DNA from: Ralstonia sp. TCR112
GTDB taxonomy: Bacteria > Pseudomonadota > Gammaproteobacteria > Burkholderiales > Burkholderiaceae
Assembly (NCBI RefSeq): GCF_007997035.1
Contig: NZ_VOSS01000100.1
Location: 1-52,073 of the forward strand
DNA length: 52,073 nt
Reading direction: 5' to 3'
Position numbers and translations under genes: made by a program. How positions within the stretch are numbered: the first letter of the stretch is position 1; every line of letters begins with the position of its first letter. The notes under the pieces are model-generated. The model was not told the DNA's origin. It searched no databases and worked only from the letters and a program-made list of their open reading frames with translations. Positions 34,502 through 43,084 of the stretch are shown here, one piece after another.

Positions 34502-34577
34502 AACATCTTCAGCCTTTGACGACGAAAGATGGTCGGGTGTGCTTTGTGAACGAGCAATGCGCCGGAATTCACAAAGC
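34464..34577 (-). ncRNA. Candidate small RNA with own promoter and terminator (about 113 nt)
   Basis: On the minus strand a perfect TATAAT (34589-34584) lies six bases before a G at 34577, where a perfect ten-pair hairpin begins: GCTTTGTGAA (34577-34568) with TTCACAAAGC (34550-34541). A second hairpin follows, CATCTT/AAGATG (34531-34526 with 34509-34504). The transcript would end in an intrinsic terminator AAGCCCGC/GCGGGCTT plus TTTCTTT. The -35 is weak (TATGGC, 17-base spacer). No reading frame is evident. Unpaired C-rich stretches (CACCCGACC and the terminator loop) could pair with G-rich ribosome binding sites. It lies between a plus-strand gene end (34411) and a minus-strand operon end (34648). 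Confidence 0.55.
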
Positions 34578-34647
34578 GAGGCCATTATAAAAAGTGCGCG
34601 CCCCCCGCCATACCCCAACAACGAGGGGGGTCCGTGTCGTTTTCTGA

Positions 34648-35154
34648 TTAATCCCTGAGCGCTGCTTCCAATACTTCGGGCGTCAGCAAGCCGCTCGATG
34701 CGTGGCGCTTGCCGTCCGGACGCAGGATGATCGTGCGCGGCATCTCGCCCTGCCAGCCAGGGTCGAGCGCGGCGCGCAGGCGTTCCGGCATATCTTCGGC
34801 ATTGGCGTATTGCGGCACGCGGGCAATGTCGATCTTGCTGTCGCGGGCCAGCGGCGCCAGCGCGCGGTTCAGCATCTCGGCCTGGTCGGGGCCGTCCATC
34901 GAGACCATCACCACATCGACGTTCTTCTTGGCCGTGCGCCGCCATTGCGCGATACGGGCGATGTTCTCGCGGCAGTAGCTGCATTCCAGTGACCAGATTT
35001 CGACGATGAGCGGGCGCGCCTGTGGTGTCTGCAGCAGTGCCGGCACATCGCGCGCATGCAGCGGCTGGAATTGCAGCGTGCCGGCGGCCTGCGCTGTAAA
35101 AGCGGCGGCGGCCAGCGCCACGCCCATCGCAAACGATTTCCATCGTCCCTTCAT
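34648..35154 (-). CDS. TlpA/thioredoxin-like periplasmic protein
   Basis: A 168-residue protein with a signal peptide (GVALAAAAFTAQA, cleavage near residue 23) and a thioredoxin fold. The redox pair is in WSLECSYCREN, Cys58 and Cys61 (CxxC), followed by a VDVVMVSMDG strand. The cis-proline region MPRTIILRPDG closes the site. The start at 35154 has GGAGG upstream and overlaps the previous gene's stop (ATGA). Last gene of the DUF2946-TonB receptor-propeller-thioredoxin operon; a role in keeping cysteines of its partners reduced or loading a metal is inferred. Confidence 0.85.
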   Translation of the reverse strand: MKGRWKSFAMGVALAAAAFTAQAAGTLQFQPLHARDVPALLQTPQARPLIVEIWSLECSYCRENIARIAQWRRTAKKNVDVVMVSMDGPDQAEMLNRALAPLARDSKIDIARVPQYANAEDMPERLRAALDPGWQGEMPRTIILRPDGKRHASSGLLTPEVLEAALRD

Positions 35155-36404
35155 TTCGATGCCTCCGTTGATGGATTGGACGGACTGACATTGCCGATAT
35201 CCATCAGCCGATAGCCCTCGGCCTGCGTGCGCCACGACAGATAGACATGGCCATCGCGTGCGAGCAGTTGCGGGTGGTCGCTGCCGCCATTGGTGCTTGT
35301 CACGCTGGCGGGCGCTGTCCAGTGCGCGCCGCCGTCCGTGGACTTGCGCAGCAGGATCTGCATGCGGTCGTCGGCAAACTGTTTCCAGACCAGCCACAGC
35401 GCGCCGTCCGCGGCGAGCAATGCGGGGTGCGATGCCTGCGCGCCGGCTTGTGGCGAACCGGCAAAACCCCAAGCCTCGCCGATCGGTTTGCCGCCGGCCG
35501 AGAGCCGGCTGTAGAACAGGCCGGGCTTGTCCTGCTGCACGGAGAACCACGCCATGTGCCGCACGCCATCGGCCGTGACGGCCAACGCGGGGCCATGGTG
35601 CGGACACGCATCAACGCGCCAGTCCGAGAACGTCGCGCGCGTGACGGCAAGCGGCGCATTATCAATCGGTAATGTTGCCAACGCGTGATCGCGAATCTGC
35701 CCGGCAAACACGTTGCGCCACAGGGCGAGCATGTGGCCGTCGGCATCGGGCGCGAGCGCAATGCGGCAGCATTCGCAGGTCTGGTCGATGATCTTGCGCT
35801 CGGGCGCAAAGGTGGCGCCGCGGTCGGTCGAAACGGTGTAGTACACCGCCGCGCCGTCGTACGGCTGTTTGGCTGCCTGCGCGCGCAGCAGATCGCGCTT
35901 GTCGATCCACGTAACGAAGATGCGGCCGGCGCTGTCGACCGCAATCGAATCGAAGCGGTGCGTGATCGGCTGGCGATCGTGGTGGACAGTGACCGGCGCG
36001 CTCCACGTCTTGCCGCCGTCGAGCGAGCGCGAGAAACGCACGAAACCCGTATACGGCGCATCGAGCGGGCGCGACCAGCTCACATACAGCGCACCGTCCG
36101 GGCTGGCGATGACTTTCGGGCGGTTCTCGCCGTCGGTATAGATCGGTTCCGGTTGCGGGTTCACGCGCTGCGGCACGGACAGCGTCTTGCCCAGATCGTC
36201 GGACGACGCGACCACCACGTGCTGCCCTTCCGCCCACGTCACCCACAGGCGCCCTGCCTTGTCGAACGCGGCCGTCGTGGCGAGCTGCGGTTTGGCGGCC
36301 GGCTTGGCTGCCATGGCGCCGTGGTCGTGGCCTTCATGCGCTGGCGCCACCGTGGCCGCCAAGGCCAGCAGCGCACCGGCAAGGAATCGAGGAATCGACT
36401 GCAT
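35151..36404 (-). CDS. Sialidase-like (BNR repeat) beta-propeller with His-rich and CxCC motifs
   Basis: A 417-residue exported protein. After the signal (LAGALLALAATVAPA) the mature N-terminus starts HEGHDHG at 23-29, a typical metal-binding cluster. Asp-box repeats of a beta-propeller follow (SLDGGKTW near 127-134, STDRGATF near 192-199, STDGGAHW later). Midway is TCECC (Cys210, 212, 213). Sialidase catalytic arginines are not evident, so enzyme activity is unlikely. The start at 36404 overlaps the TonB receptor stop (TAATG); a start at 36416 is also possible. Its stop overlaps the thioredoxin-like start. Inferred to bind or deliver a metal. Confidence 0.82.
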   Translation of the reverse strand: MQSIPRFLAGALLALAATVAPAHEGHDHGAMAAKPAAKPQLATTAAFDKAGRLWVTWAEGQHVVVASSDDLGKTLSVPQRVNPQPEPIYTDGENRPKVIASPDGALYVSWSRPLDAPYTGFVRFSRSLDGGKTWSAPVTVHHDRQPITHRFDSIAVDSAGRIFVTWIDKRDLLRAQAAKQPYDGAAVYYTVSTDRGATFAPERKIIDQTCECCRIALAPDADGHMLALWRNVFAGQIRDHALATLPIDNAPLAVTRATFSDWRVDACPHHGPALAVTADGVRHMAWFSVQQDKPGLFYSRLSAGGKPIGEAWGFAGSPQAGAQASHPALLAADGALWLVWKQFADDRMQILLRKSTDGGAHWTAPASVTSTNGGSDHPQLLARDGHVYLSWRTQAEGYRLMDIGNVSPSNPSTEASK

Positions 36405-38722
36405 TACAGACGCCATTTCAGTTGTCCATAGAAGGTGCGCGACGGATACGGGTGGTACACGAAATACCGCCGGTCGGTCAGGTTATCGACGCCCAGCGCC
36501 AGCGTGATGTGCTTGTCGATACGGTAGCTGGCCTTGAGGTCCACGGTGAAGAAGCTGCTGGTGCCGCCGTAGACGTTCGGCAGCACATCGGTGTTGTCGA
36601 GCGTGCCGTATTGGCGGCCGGAGTAACGCATGCCCGCGCCGACCGTCCAGTCCGGCGTGGCATGCCAACTCGCAAAGAGATTGGCGCGCACGCGCGGCAT
36701 GCGCGGCCAGGTCTTGTCGACGTAGGTCGGGTTGGCGGCATCGGCCAGCGTCTTCGACTGCGTGAAGGCGACGTTGGCCTCGACGTCCACGCCACGCAGG
36801 CCTGCGCCCTGCAAGACGTCCTGCCCGGAGTACGCCAGTTCAATGCCGCGCGTGCGCACGCGACCGACGTTCTGCACGTTCGTCACGTTGGGCGTGACGG
36901 TGATGTTGGTCTGCGTGTAGATGCTGTCGCGCACGTCGCTCTGGAACAGGCTGGTACGCAGCACGCCGTACGGCACGGCCTGCTCGACGGTGAAGTCGAA
37001 ATCATTGGCGCGTTCAGGCTTGAGATTCGGATCGTTGTTGACGATCGTGTTGCCGCTGATCGTGCCCTGGAACAGCTCCGCCACCGTCGGAAAGCGCACG
37101 GCGCGGCCGTACGACAGGCGCAGCAGCGTGTCTTGCGTGGCCTGCCACTGAATGGCCGCCTTGGGCGAAAACGCGTCTTCGGTGCGGCTGGCGTAGCCCA
37201 ACGTACTCGTGCCGTTGCCCAGCTGGCCGTTGTAGGCGCGCCAGCTTTCGTAGCGCAGGCCCAGCGTGGCGAGCCAGCGCGGCGCAAACGCCCAGGCATC
37301 CTGCAGGAAGACGGCCTGCGTTTGCGTGTCGCCCTGGTAGCTGGATTTGAGCGTGGAGAGCGTTTCCGTCGACCAGTTCGTCGCGTTGAAGGTCTGGTTG
37401 CGCAGGTGGTATTGGTCGTAGTGGTAACCGGTCGTGAAGGTATGGCCGGACACCGTGGGCGACGTCGCCTTGATGTCGAAGTTGGACCAGCCGGTGCCGT
37501 CGCCGTAGAACACCGTGCCGGGCCCATTGCCGGCCGCCGTGTTCGACGCGCGAAGGATGTCGCGCGAAACGTTGTAGGCCGACGCGTTGGTGTCGATCTT
37601 CCAGCCACCGATCTTGCCCTTCACACCCAGGCCGTAGAGCCAGTTTTCCTGGTCGCCGTTTTGCGGGGCGAAGGTGTTCGGGGCGATCGTGTACGGCGTG
37701 CCGTTGATCAGCACATTGCCGCCCGTGACGGTGTTGCCGGCCGCATCGCGCAGGAAGCTGAGCGCCTGGTCGTTGAAATGGTTTTCCCAATGGCCCAGCG
37801 TGAGCGATGCTTCCAGGCTGTCGCTGAACACGTAGCCGAGTCGCAACGTCTCCTGCAGCTGCTGCGTGCGCTCGAGCATCTGCGGCCCGAGAATCACGCG
37901 GGGCTGGCCGTTGGGACCAAGATCCTGCCGCGCACCCGTGACCGGCACCGGCGTGCCGCCCGCGGTGAACCTCGAGTTGGGCGTGGCGTATTGCATCGGC
38001 TGGCTGTCGTTCTCCAGCCGGTCGACCGACAGCGCATACCAGAACTTGCCGATGCGGTCGCCCAGCGATGCGCTTTCGTGGTTTCCGGTGACGTTGCGCG
38101 AAAAGCCGTAAGCATCGTTGTAATGCTGGCTCATCACCTGCGTCTGCGCGGCGGCCTCGAATTTTTCGGGGCGGCGCAATGTCATCGCGATGGTCGTGCC
38201 CATCGAGTTGCCGGGCAGCAGCGCCGAGAACGGCCCATACAAAATATCGACGCGCGCCAGGTCATCCGGCCCGACCATCGACCAGCGCGGCGGGAAGCTG
38301 TAGCTGGAGCCCAGCAGGTTCGAAAGCAGGATGCCGTCGGCATACAGCAGGCCGCGTGCACTTTGAATCTCGTTGAAGTCGCGGCCGGCAAAGATGGAGT
38401 TGCGGTCGCCAATGAAGCGGCGGCGCACCATCACGTTGGGCTGGTATTTGACGGCGTCTTCGGTGGTGACGACGTTGCGGTCGGCCAGTTGATCGGCTGT
38501 GACGCTTTGCACGACGGCTGGCGTATTGCGCGCGAATGGCGCAGGGTTGGCGTTGGCCCGTACCACGGTGGGCGCAAGTTCCTGCATGACGGGCACGGGC
38601 GCAGATGCCGCGTCCTCGGCAGCAAAAGCGGACAGCGGTGCCGCCGCGCTCAGCGCGAGCGCTGCACGGCACACCAGCGTGCGCTTAGGGGCGGCGGCCC
38701 CGGCGCGCTTGTGGAATGACAT
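36404..38722 (-). CDS. TonB-dependent outer-membrane receptor
   Basis: A 772-residue receptor with a signal peptide (ALALSAAAPLSAFA), a plug domain from about residue 60 (TPAVVQSVTADQLADRNVVTTEDAVKYQPNVMVRRRFIG...VDILYGPFSALLPGNSMGTTIAM) and a long beta-barrel ending YGQLKWRL. The substrate is unknown. The DUF2946 gene upstream is a common neighbour of OprC-type copper receptors (family knowledge), which hints at copper. CGGAG precedes the start. The stop overlaps the next gene. Confidence 0.9.
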   Translation of the reverse strand: MSFHKRAGAAAPKRTLVCRAALALSAAAPLSAFAAEDAASAPVPVMQELAPTVVRANANPAPFARNTPAVVQSVTADQLADRNVVTTEDAVKYQPNVMVRRRFIGDRNSIFAGRDFNEIQSARGLLYADGILLSNLLGSSYSFPPRWSMVGPDDLARVDILYGPFSALLPGNSMGTTIAMTLRRPEKFEAAAQTQVMSQHYNDAYGFSRNVTGNHESASLGDRIGKFWYALSVDRLENDSQPMQYATPNSRFTAGGTPVPVTGARQDLGPNGQPRVILGPQMLERTQQLQETLRLGYVFSDSLEASLTLGHWENHFNDQALSFLRDAAGNTVTGGNVLINGTPYTIAPNTFAPQNGDQENWLYGLGVKGKIGGWKIDTNASAYNVSRDILRASNTAAGNGPGTVFYGDGTGWSNFDIKATSPTVSGHTFTTGYHYDQYHLRNQTFNATNWSTETLSTLKSSYQGDTQTQAVFLQDAWAFAPRWLATLGLRYESWRAYNGQLGNGTSTLGYASRTEDAFSPKAAIQWQATQDTLLRLSYGRAVRFPTVAELFQGTISGNTIVNNDPNLKPERANDFDFTVEQAVPYGVLRTSLFQSDVRDSIYTQTNITVTPNVTNVQNVGRVRTRGIELAYSGQDVLQGAGLRGVDVEANVAFTQSKTLADAANPTYVDKTWPRMPRVRANLFASWHATPDWTVGAGMRYSGRQYGTLDNTDVLPNVYGGTSSFFTVDLKASYRIDKHITLALGVDNLTDRRYFVYHPYPSRTFYGQLKWRL

Positions 38723-38805
38723 CGGAAAGGTCTCCGGATTGCGATGGCGCTGGCCCCAACGAGGGCCGAACGCAAAGGCGCCACGGCATTACGTCCGCGG
38801 GCGCG

Positions 38806-39207
38806 TCAGATCGACAACGACGGAGACACAGGAGGCGCGCGCGACTCGGCCACGCGCAGCGCACTGCGCGCGTACACGGGCGCCGGGGTGGCCGGCTGCC
38901 GCACGCGATAGACAAAATGGGCGGAAGGAACATCCAGCGCCGGCAACGAGGCGAGCGCCAACCCGGCGGCAAACCCCGGGCAATACAGACAGTGCGCCAC
39001 GCTGTGGTGGGCGGCCGAATCGTCGGCAGAGCCATCGCCAGGCACATCGATGGCGACCTGCACAGTGCTGCCATGCGGTGCCGTTGCGCTGCACAGCTCG
39101 ACGGCCAGCGTGCCCGTGGCCGCCGCACGAGCGGAAGCGAGCACCGGCGACAGTACGTTCAGTACGATCGCAAGCCAGACGAGGAAGAGCCAACGGCGAT
39201 GGAGCAT
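38806..39207 (-). CDS. DUF2946 family protein
   Basis: A 133-residue exported protein: hydrophobic start WLFLVWLAIVLNVLSPVLASARA, then a small domain with HHSVAHCLYCPGF, the CxxC plus histidines typical of the family and suited to metal binding. Members sit next to TonB-dependent copper receptors (family knowledge). No clear ribosome binding site is seen before the ATG at 39207. It is 83 bases before the receptor gene and probably the first gene of the operon. Confidence 0.82.
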   Translation of the reverse strand: MLHRRWLFLVWLAIVLNVLSPVLASARAAATGTLAVELCSATAPHGSTVQVAIDVPGDGSADDSAAHHSVAHCLYCPGFAAGLALASLPALDVPSAHFVYRVRQPATPAPVYARSALRVAESRAPPVSPSLSI

Positions 39208-39266
39208 GGATGGACAACGTCAGAATGTGTGGAGTATAGCGCTGCACACAGTTCCCCGAATTGCCT

Positions 39267-39281
39267 GCGGCACAGTGCCGC
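39267..39281. promoter_or_regulatory. 15-bp palindrome in the DUF2946/ATPase divergent gap
   Basis: GCGGCAC-A-GTGCCGC, perfect seven-base arms, 60 bases upstream of the DUF2946 start. Possible operator for the receptor operon; it does not match the usual Fur or CueR sites. Confidence 0.35.
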
Positions 39282-39324
39282 GCAAGGGAAGATCGCCGAA
39301 GAACGACTGGCAATTCGATGGGAA

Positions 39325-39353
39325 TTAGCCTTAATTATTGGATCAACTATAAT
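39325..39353 (+). promoter_or_regulatory. Probable promoter of the AAA ATPase gene
   Basis: TATAAT at 39348-39353 with TTAGCC 17 bases upstream, in an AT-rich stretch (39310-39375) unlike the surrounding sequence. About 40 bases before the ATPase start. Confidence 0.5.
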
Positions 39354-39394
39354 TTATACCGATTTCCATAATCAGGTCTAAAACAGGGCTTTCC

Positions 39395-40584
39395 ATGGAT
39401 TCCCGACTCGATTCCGGCGATACCAGCCGCTTCAACTTCCACCGCCAGGACCTGGCCAATACGCTGTGCGACAGCCTGGAAGGCAAGGGGCTGGCCGACG
39501 CGCGCTCCGGGCTCTTCCTCGCGGCGCCCCGGCGCACGGGCAAAAGCACGTTCCTGCGCGAAGACCTGGTGCCGGAGGTCGAGCGCCGCAAGTGGATCGC
39601 CATCTACGTCGATTTATGGGCCGACCGCGCCCGCGACCCCGGCCTGCTGATCGCCGACGCCATCAAATCGAAGCTGGCCCAGTTCGACGGCCCGATCGCG
39701 AAGCTCGCCAAGCAGGCCGGCATGGAGAAGGTCGACGTGTTGCGTACGTTCACGTTCAACCTCGGCAAGATCGGGCTGCCGCCGGGCATCACCCTGGCCG
39801 ACGCGCTGGATGTGCTGTACAAGGCGGTGCAGCGGCCCGTCGTGCTGATCATCGACGAGGCGCAGCACGCGTTGTCCACCGAGGCCGGCACCAATGCCAT
39901 GTTCGCGCTCAAGGCCGCGCGCGACCAGATGAACCAGGGGGTGGAAGAACCGCGCCTCTTCCTCGTCTTTACGGGGTCGAACCGCGACAAGCTCGCCAAC
40001 CTGCTGCTCAATCGGACGCAGCCGTTTTTCGGCTCGCGCGTGACCAACTTCCCGCTGCTGGGGCGGCCGTATGTGTCGGCGTACACGGCGTGGGTCAACC
40101 AGCACCTGCGCCGAACAACCAGTTCAAGGAAGACGACATGTTTGCCGCCTTCCAACTCGTCGGGCACCGGCCGGAGATGCTCAAGGGCATCGTCAGCGAG
40201 ATCGCCCTGGAGCTGGGCGAAGCCGCCAGCCTGGGAGAGCTGCTCAAGCGGGGCGCGCAGGGTTTTCGGGACCGCATCTGGGGCGAGATCGAAAGCGATT
40301 ACAGCGCGCTGACGGAAATCCAGCGCGCCGTGCTGGCGGTGCTGATCGAGCGCGGGCAAGGCTATTCGCCGTTTTCGGAAGACTCGATGAAAGCGTACGC
40401 GGCCAAGCTCGGTCACAGTGAGTTTTCTACCGCCACGGTGCAGGCCGCGCTGGACGCGCTGCGCGACAAGAACCTGATCTGGAAGGAATCCCGCGGCGCC
40501 TACGCGCTGGAAGACGAAAGCCTGGCGCTGTGGTTTCGCGAGACGCGTGGCGCGCATGCCGTGCCGCCGAAGCTGAGCAAATAG
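39395..40584 (+). pseudogene. AAA-type ATPase with winged-helix C-terminus, one-base frameshift
   Basis: The N-terminal part from 39395 has a P-loop (AAPRRTGKST near residues 43-52) and Walker B (VVLIIDEAQHAL). The C-terminal part continues in another frame from about 40112 (NNQFKEDDMFAAFQLVGHRPEMLKGIVSE) to 40584, ending with a winged-helix-like region (ALTEIQRAVLAVLIERG...LRDKNLIWKE). One missing G near 40106-40112 (CTGCGCCG for CTGGCGCCG) separates them; restored length is about 396 residues. It resembles the archaeal-type ATP-binding family (Cdc6-like), function unknown. The AT-rich upstream region may hint at acquisition. Pseudogene or assembly error. Confidence 0.82.
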
Positions 40585-40672
40585 CGCGTCTGGGGCGATC
40601 ATCCCGCGGCACGCAATGGCTTGTGCCAGCTACACTGGACAGACGACACAACAATATTCGGGGAGCAGCCAA

Positions 40673-41695
40673 ATGGCACGCAATCACACCACGTGGCGCG
40701 CGCTCGCGGCCGCGTTTTTTCTGCTGACGGGCGCGGGCGCCGCTGTCGCGCAAGACGCAACGCCCGCACAGGCACAGGCCGCGGCACCGAACTGTCCGCC
40801 CCCCGCCTCCAGCTTCATCCCGAAGGACGGCTGGGTCGCCGCCGCGCAACGCGCGACCGACCACGGCCTGCTCTGGCGCATCGAAAAGAACGGTCACACC
40901 TCGTGGCTCTACGGCACGATCCACGTGGCGCGGGCCGACTGGATGCTGCCCGGCCCCACCGTGCGCAGCGCGCTTCAGCAGGTCGACAGCATCGCGCTCG
41001 AACTCGACCTGCTCGACAAGGACGCCGACCGCAAGCCGCTGACCGCGCACAACAGCGCAGAAGACCGCCGGCTCCTGACCGGCCGTCGCGGCGAACGCTT
41101 CAACAAACTGCTCTCCGCGGCGTGCCTGCCCGACACGGCCCTCATACAGATCCGCAAGTTCCAGCCGACCATGCAGCTGGCCTCGCTGGCGGTGCTGGGG
41201 GTGCGCACGGACGGGCTCTATCCGGATTTCGGCATCGACCTGTTTCTCACCACCTACGCCAAAAGCGTGCACCTGCCGATCGTGCCGCTCGAAACGCTGG
41301 CGCAGCAGGTGCGCGTGCTCAACGAGATCGTGCCGAAGAACGAGGTTGCGCAGCAGTTCGATACCGTGCTCGACGCGATTGAATCCGGCGAGGCGCGCAC
41401 GCAGACGCTCACGCTCGCCAATGCGTGGGCCGACAGCGATATCAGCACGCTCGAGCACTACCCGCAGTGGTGCGATTGCCTGAAGACGGCGTCGGACAAA
41501 CGCGCCTTCCGGCGTCTGGTGACGAACCGCAACCGCGCCATGGCCGAAAACATCGCGCGCGTGCACAACAGCGGCCAGCGCGTGTTTGGCGCCGTGGGGG
41601 CGCTGCACATGATCGGACCCAAAGGGATTCCCGCGCTGCTGGCGGCACGCGGGTACAAGGTCACGCCGGTGTTGCCGGCACCCGAGCCGCGCTAG
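40673..41695 (+). CDS. TraB/GumN family protein
   Basis: A 340-residue exported protein; the signal ends AAVAQ/DATP. Two histidine motifs define the family: LYGTIHVARADW near residue 80 and VFGAVGALHMIGPKGIPALL near the C-terminus; members are thought to be metal-dependent hydrolases related to TIKI peptidases. The start at 40673 follows GGGGAG. It stands alone; its stop is 38 bases from the convergent DUF1272 gene. Confidence 0.88.
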   Translation: MARNHTTWRALAAAFFLLTGAGAAVAQDATPAQAQAAAPNCPPPASSFIPKDGWVAAAQRATDHGLLWRIEKNGHTSWLYGTIHVARADWMLPGPTVRSALQQVDSIALELDLLDKDADRKPLTAHNSAEDRRLLTGRRGERFNKLLSAACLPDTALIQIRKFQPTMQLASLAVLGVRTDGLYPDFGIDLFLTTYAKSVHLPIVPLETLAQQVRVLNEIVPKNEVAQQFDTVLDAIESGEARTQTLTLANAWADSDISTLEHYPQWCDCLKTASDKRAFRRLVTNRNRAMAENIARVHNSGQRVFGAVGALHMIGPKGIPALLAARGYKVTPVLPAPEPR

Positions 41696-41709
41696 GCGGC
41701 GCGCGTTTT

Positions 41710-41737
41710 CGCTATTCGGTCAGCGCTATTCCGTTAG
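41710..41737. repeat. Imperfect 14-base tandem repeat between convergent genes
   Basis: CGCTATTCGGTCAG (41710-41723) is followed by CGCTATTCCGTTAG (41724-41737), then a partial third copy CGCTT. It lies between the TraB stop and the DUF1272 stop codon and overlaps the latter, so copy number could alter the C-terminus. Confidence 0.7.
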
Positions 41738-42042
41738 CGCTTTGCTGGCGGTGTCGATCCAACGGCCGCCGCCAGTTCGGCATGCGCGGCCAAATCCGCC
41801 CGGCGATGCTTGACCGTCGTACTGGCCGGATACTTGCCCAGGAAGTTGCCGTTCTTCCAATCCTTCGACGGGCGGATCGGCCGCGCCGTAAAGCCGCCGC
41901 CGCAGTTCGGGCAGACATTGCCGAACACGCCGTCCGCGCACGTCGCGCAGAACGTGCATTCGAATGAGCAGATGCGCGCGTGCGTCGTGTCGGGCGGCAG
42001 TGCGGTGTTGCAGTGTTCGCAGGTCGGGCGGAGTTCGAGCAT
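41734..42042 (-). CDS. DUF1272 zinc-ribbon-like protein
   Basis: A 102-residue protein rich in paired cysteines: CEHC, CSFECTFCATC and CPNCGGG in the first 50 residues, the DUF1272 pattern, probably binding zinc. The C-terminal half is a basic/alanine-rich extension. No function is established. It is 20 bases downstream of the SorC-family regulator and may be cotranscribed with it. Confidence 0.85.
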   Translation of the reverse strand: MLELRPTCEHCNTALPPDTTHARICSFECTFCATCADGVFGNVCPNCGGGFTARPIRPSKDWKNGNFLGKYPASTTVKHRRADLAAHAELAAAVGSTPPAKR

Positions 42043-42062
42043 CGTATCTTCGGTGTGGTGAA

Positions 42063-43016
42063 TCAGTTAATGGCAGCCAGGATGCGCTGCGCGCAGGCTT
42101 CGTCGGTCACAAGACCGGTCAGCCAGCCGCCCCGCAAGGCCGCCCCGATCGCGCCCGCCTTGGCCATGCCGCCAGCAATGGCGATGACAGGGCGAGACGG
42201 CATCGGCTTGAGCGGCAAGCTGGTGATGCGGGTCTGCAAGGGCACCTCCAGCAAGCGGCCCTGGGCGTCGATCGGCCGGCCGATCAGCTCGCCCGCCGCG
42301 CCGTGGGCGAGCAGATCGTCCACATCCTTCTCGCTGATGAAACCATCGACCTGCAATGGGCAACCCGGCCCGATCGTGCCGACACCGATGAAGGTGACAT
42401 CCGCCTGCGCCGCCAGATCGGCCACCACGCCGTAGAGCCGGTGGTGGCACCACTGCCGCGTGTCTTCGGCGCTGTCGGCAACGAGCGGCGCGGGCAGCAG
42501 GTAGTAGCGGCTGCGGGTTTTCTCCGCCGCGGCGAGCGCAACGTCGTAGCGGTTGGAGGACCCATCCGCCGCAATCGCCCCGACCATCGAGACGATGCGG
42601 TGTTGCGGCCGGTCAAGGTCGGGCAGTTGGTCGATCGCGGCGCGCAGCGTGCGGCCCGAGCCGACGTTCACCACGCGCGGCGCGTCGGCCAGCAGGTGGC
42701 GCTCCATGATTTCCGCGGCGGCCACGGCAATCATGCGCTGGGCGGCGTCGGCATTGTCGGCATTGGCCGGCACCACGTGGCAGGTTTCCAGCCGGAAACG
42801 GCTGCGCAGGCTCTCGGCGAGCTCCAGACACGCCGACACCGGGTGCGTCACCCGCACCTTCACCAGCCCATGCTCCACCGCATAGGCGACCAGCCGCTGG
42901 GCGATCTGGCGCGACACGCCCAACTGCTCGGCGATGTCATGTTGCGTGTGGTTGCCCACGTAATAGAGCCACGCCGCGCGGGCGGCCTGGTCTCGTTTCT
43001 CTTGCTGCTTGGACAC
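42063..43016 (-). CDS. SorC/DeoR-family sugar-binding transcriptional regulator
   Basis: A 317-residue regulator: an N-terminal helix-turn-helix (HTQHDIAEQLGVSRQIAQRLVAYAVEHGLV, residues about 24-53) and a SorC-type sugar-phosphate-binding domain (VNVGSGRTLRAAIDQLP; FIGVGTIGPGC). The start is GTG at 43016 after GAGGAGG. It is divergent from the polyol ABC operon, so it is the likely local regulator responding to the polyol or its phosphate. It replaces the AraC-type MtlR known from Pseudomonas mtl operons (established for that genus). Confidence 0.9.
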   Translation of the reverse strand: MSKQQEKRDQAARAAWLYYVGNHTQHDIAEQLGVSRQIAQRLVAYAVEHGLVKVRVTHPVSACLELAESLRSRFRLETCHVVPANADNADAAQRMIAVAAAEIMERHLLADAPRVVNVGSGRTLRAAIDQLPDLDRPQHRIVSMVGAIAADGSSNRYDVALAAAEKTRSRYYLLPAPLVADSAEDTRQWCHHRLYGVVADLAAQADVTFIGVGTIGPGCPLQVDGFISEKDVDDLLAHGAAGELIGRPIDAQGRLLEVPLQTRITSLPLKPMPSRPVIAIAGGMAKAGAIGAALRGGWLTGLVTDEACAQRILAAIN

Positions 43017-43084
43017 GCAGCGCCTCCTCTAGTACCTCGGCGATATGGGATGCATCGTAGCGTGCTTTTGCCCTTTCAACGAGC

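Noticed and set aside
36422-38719. A 765-codon plus-strand open frame opposite the TonB receptor
   Set aside because: Low-complexity antisense of a well-supported receptor gene; no start site or family features.
40427-41608. A 393-codon minus-strand frame over the TraB/GumN gene
   Set aside because: Antisense shadow; the plus strand has a signal peptide and both histidine motifs.
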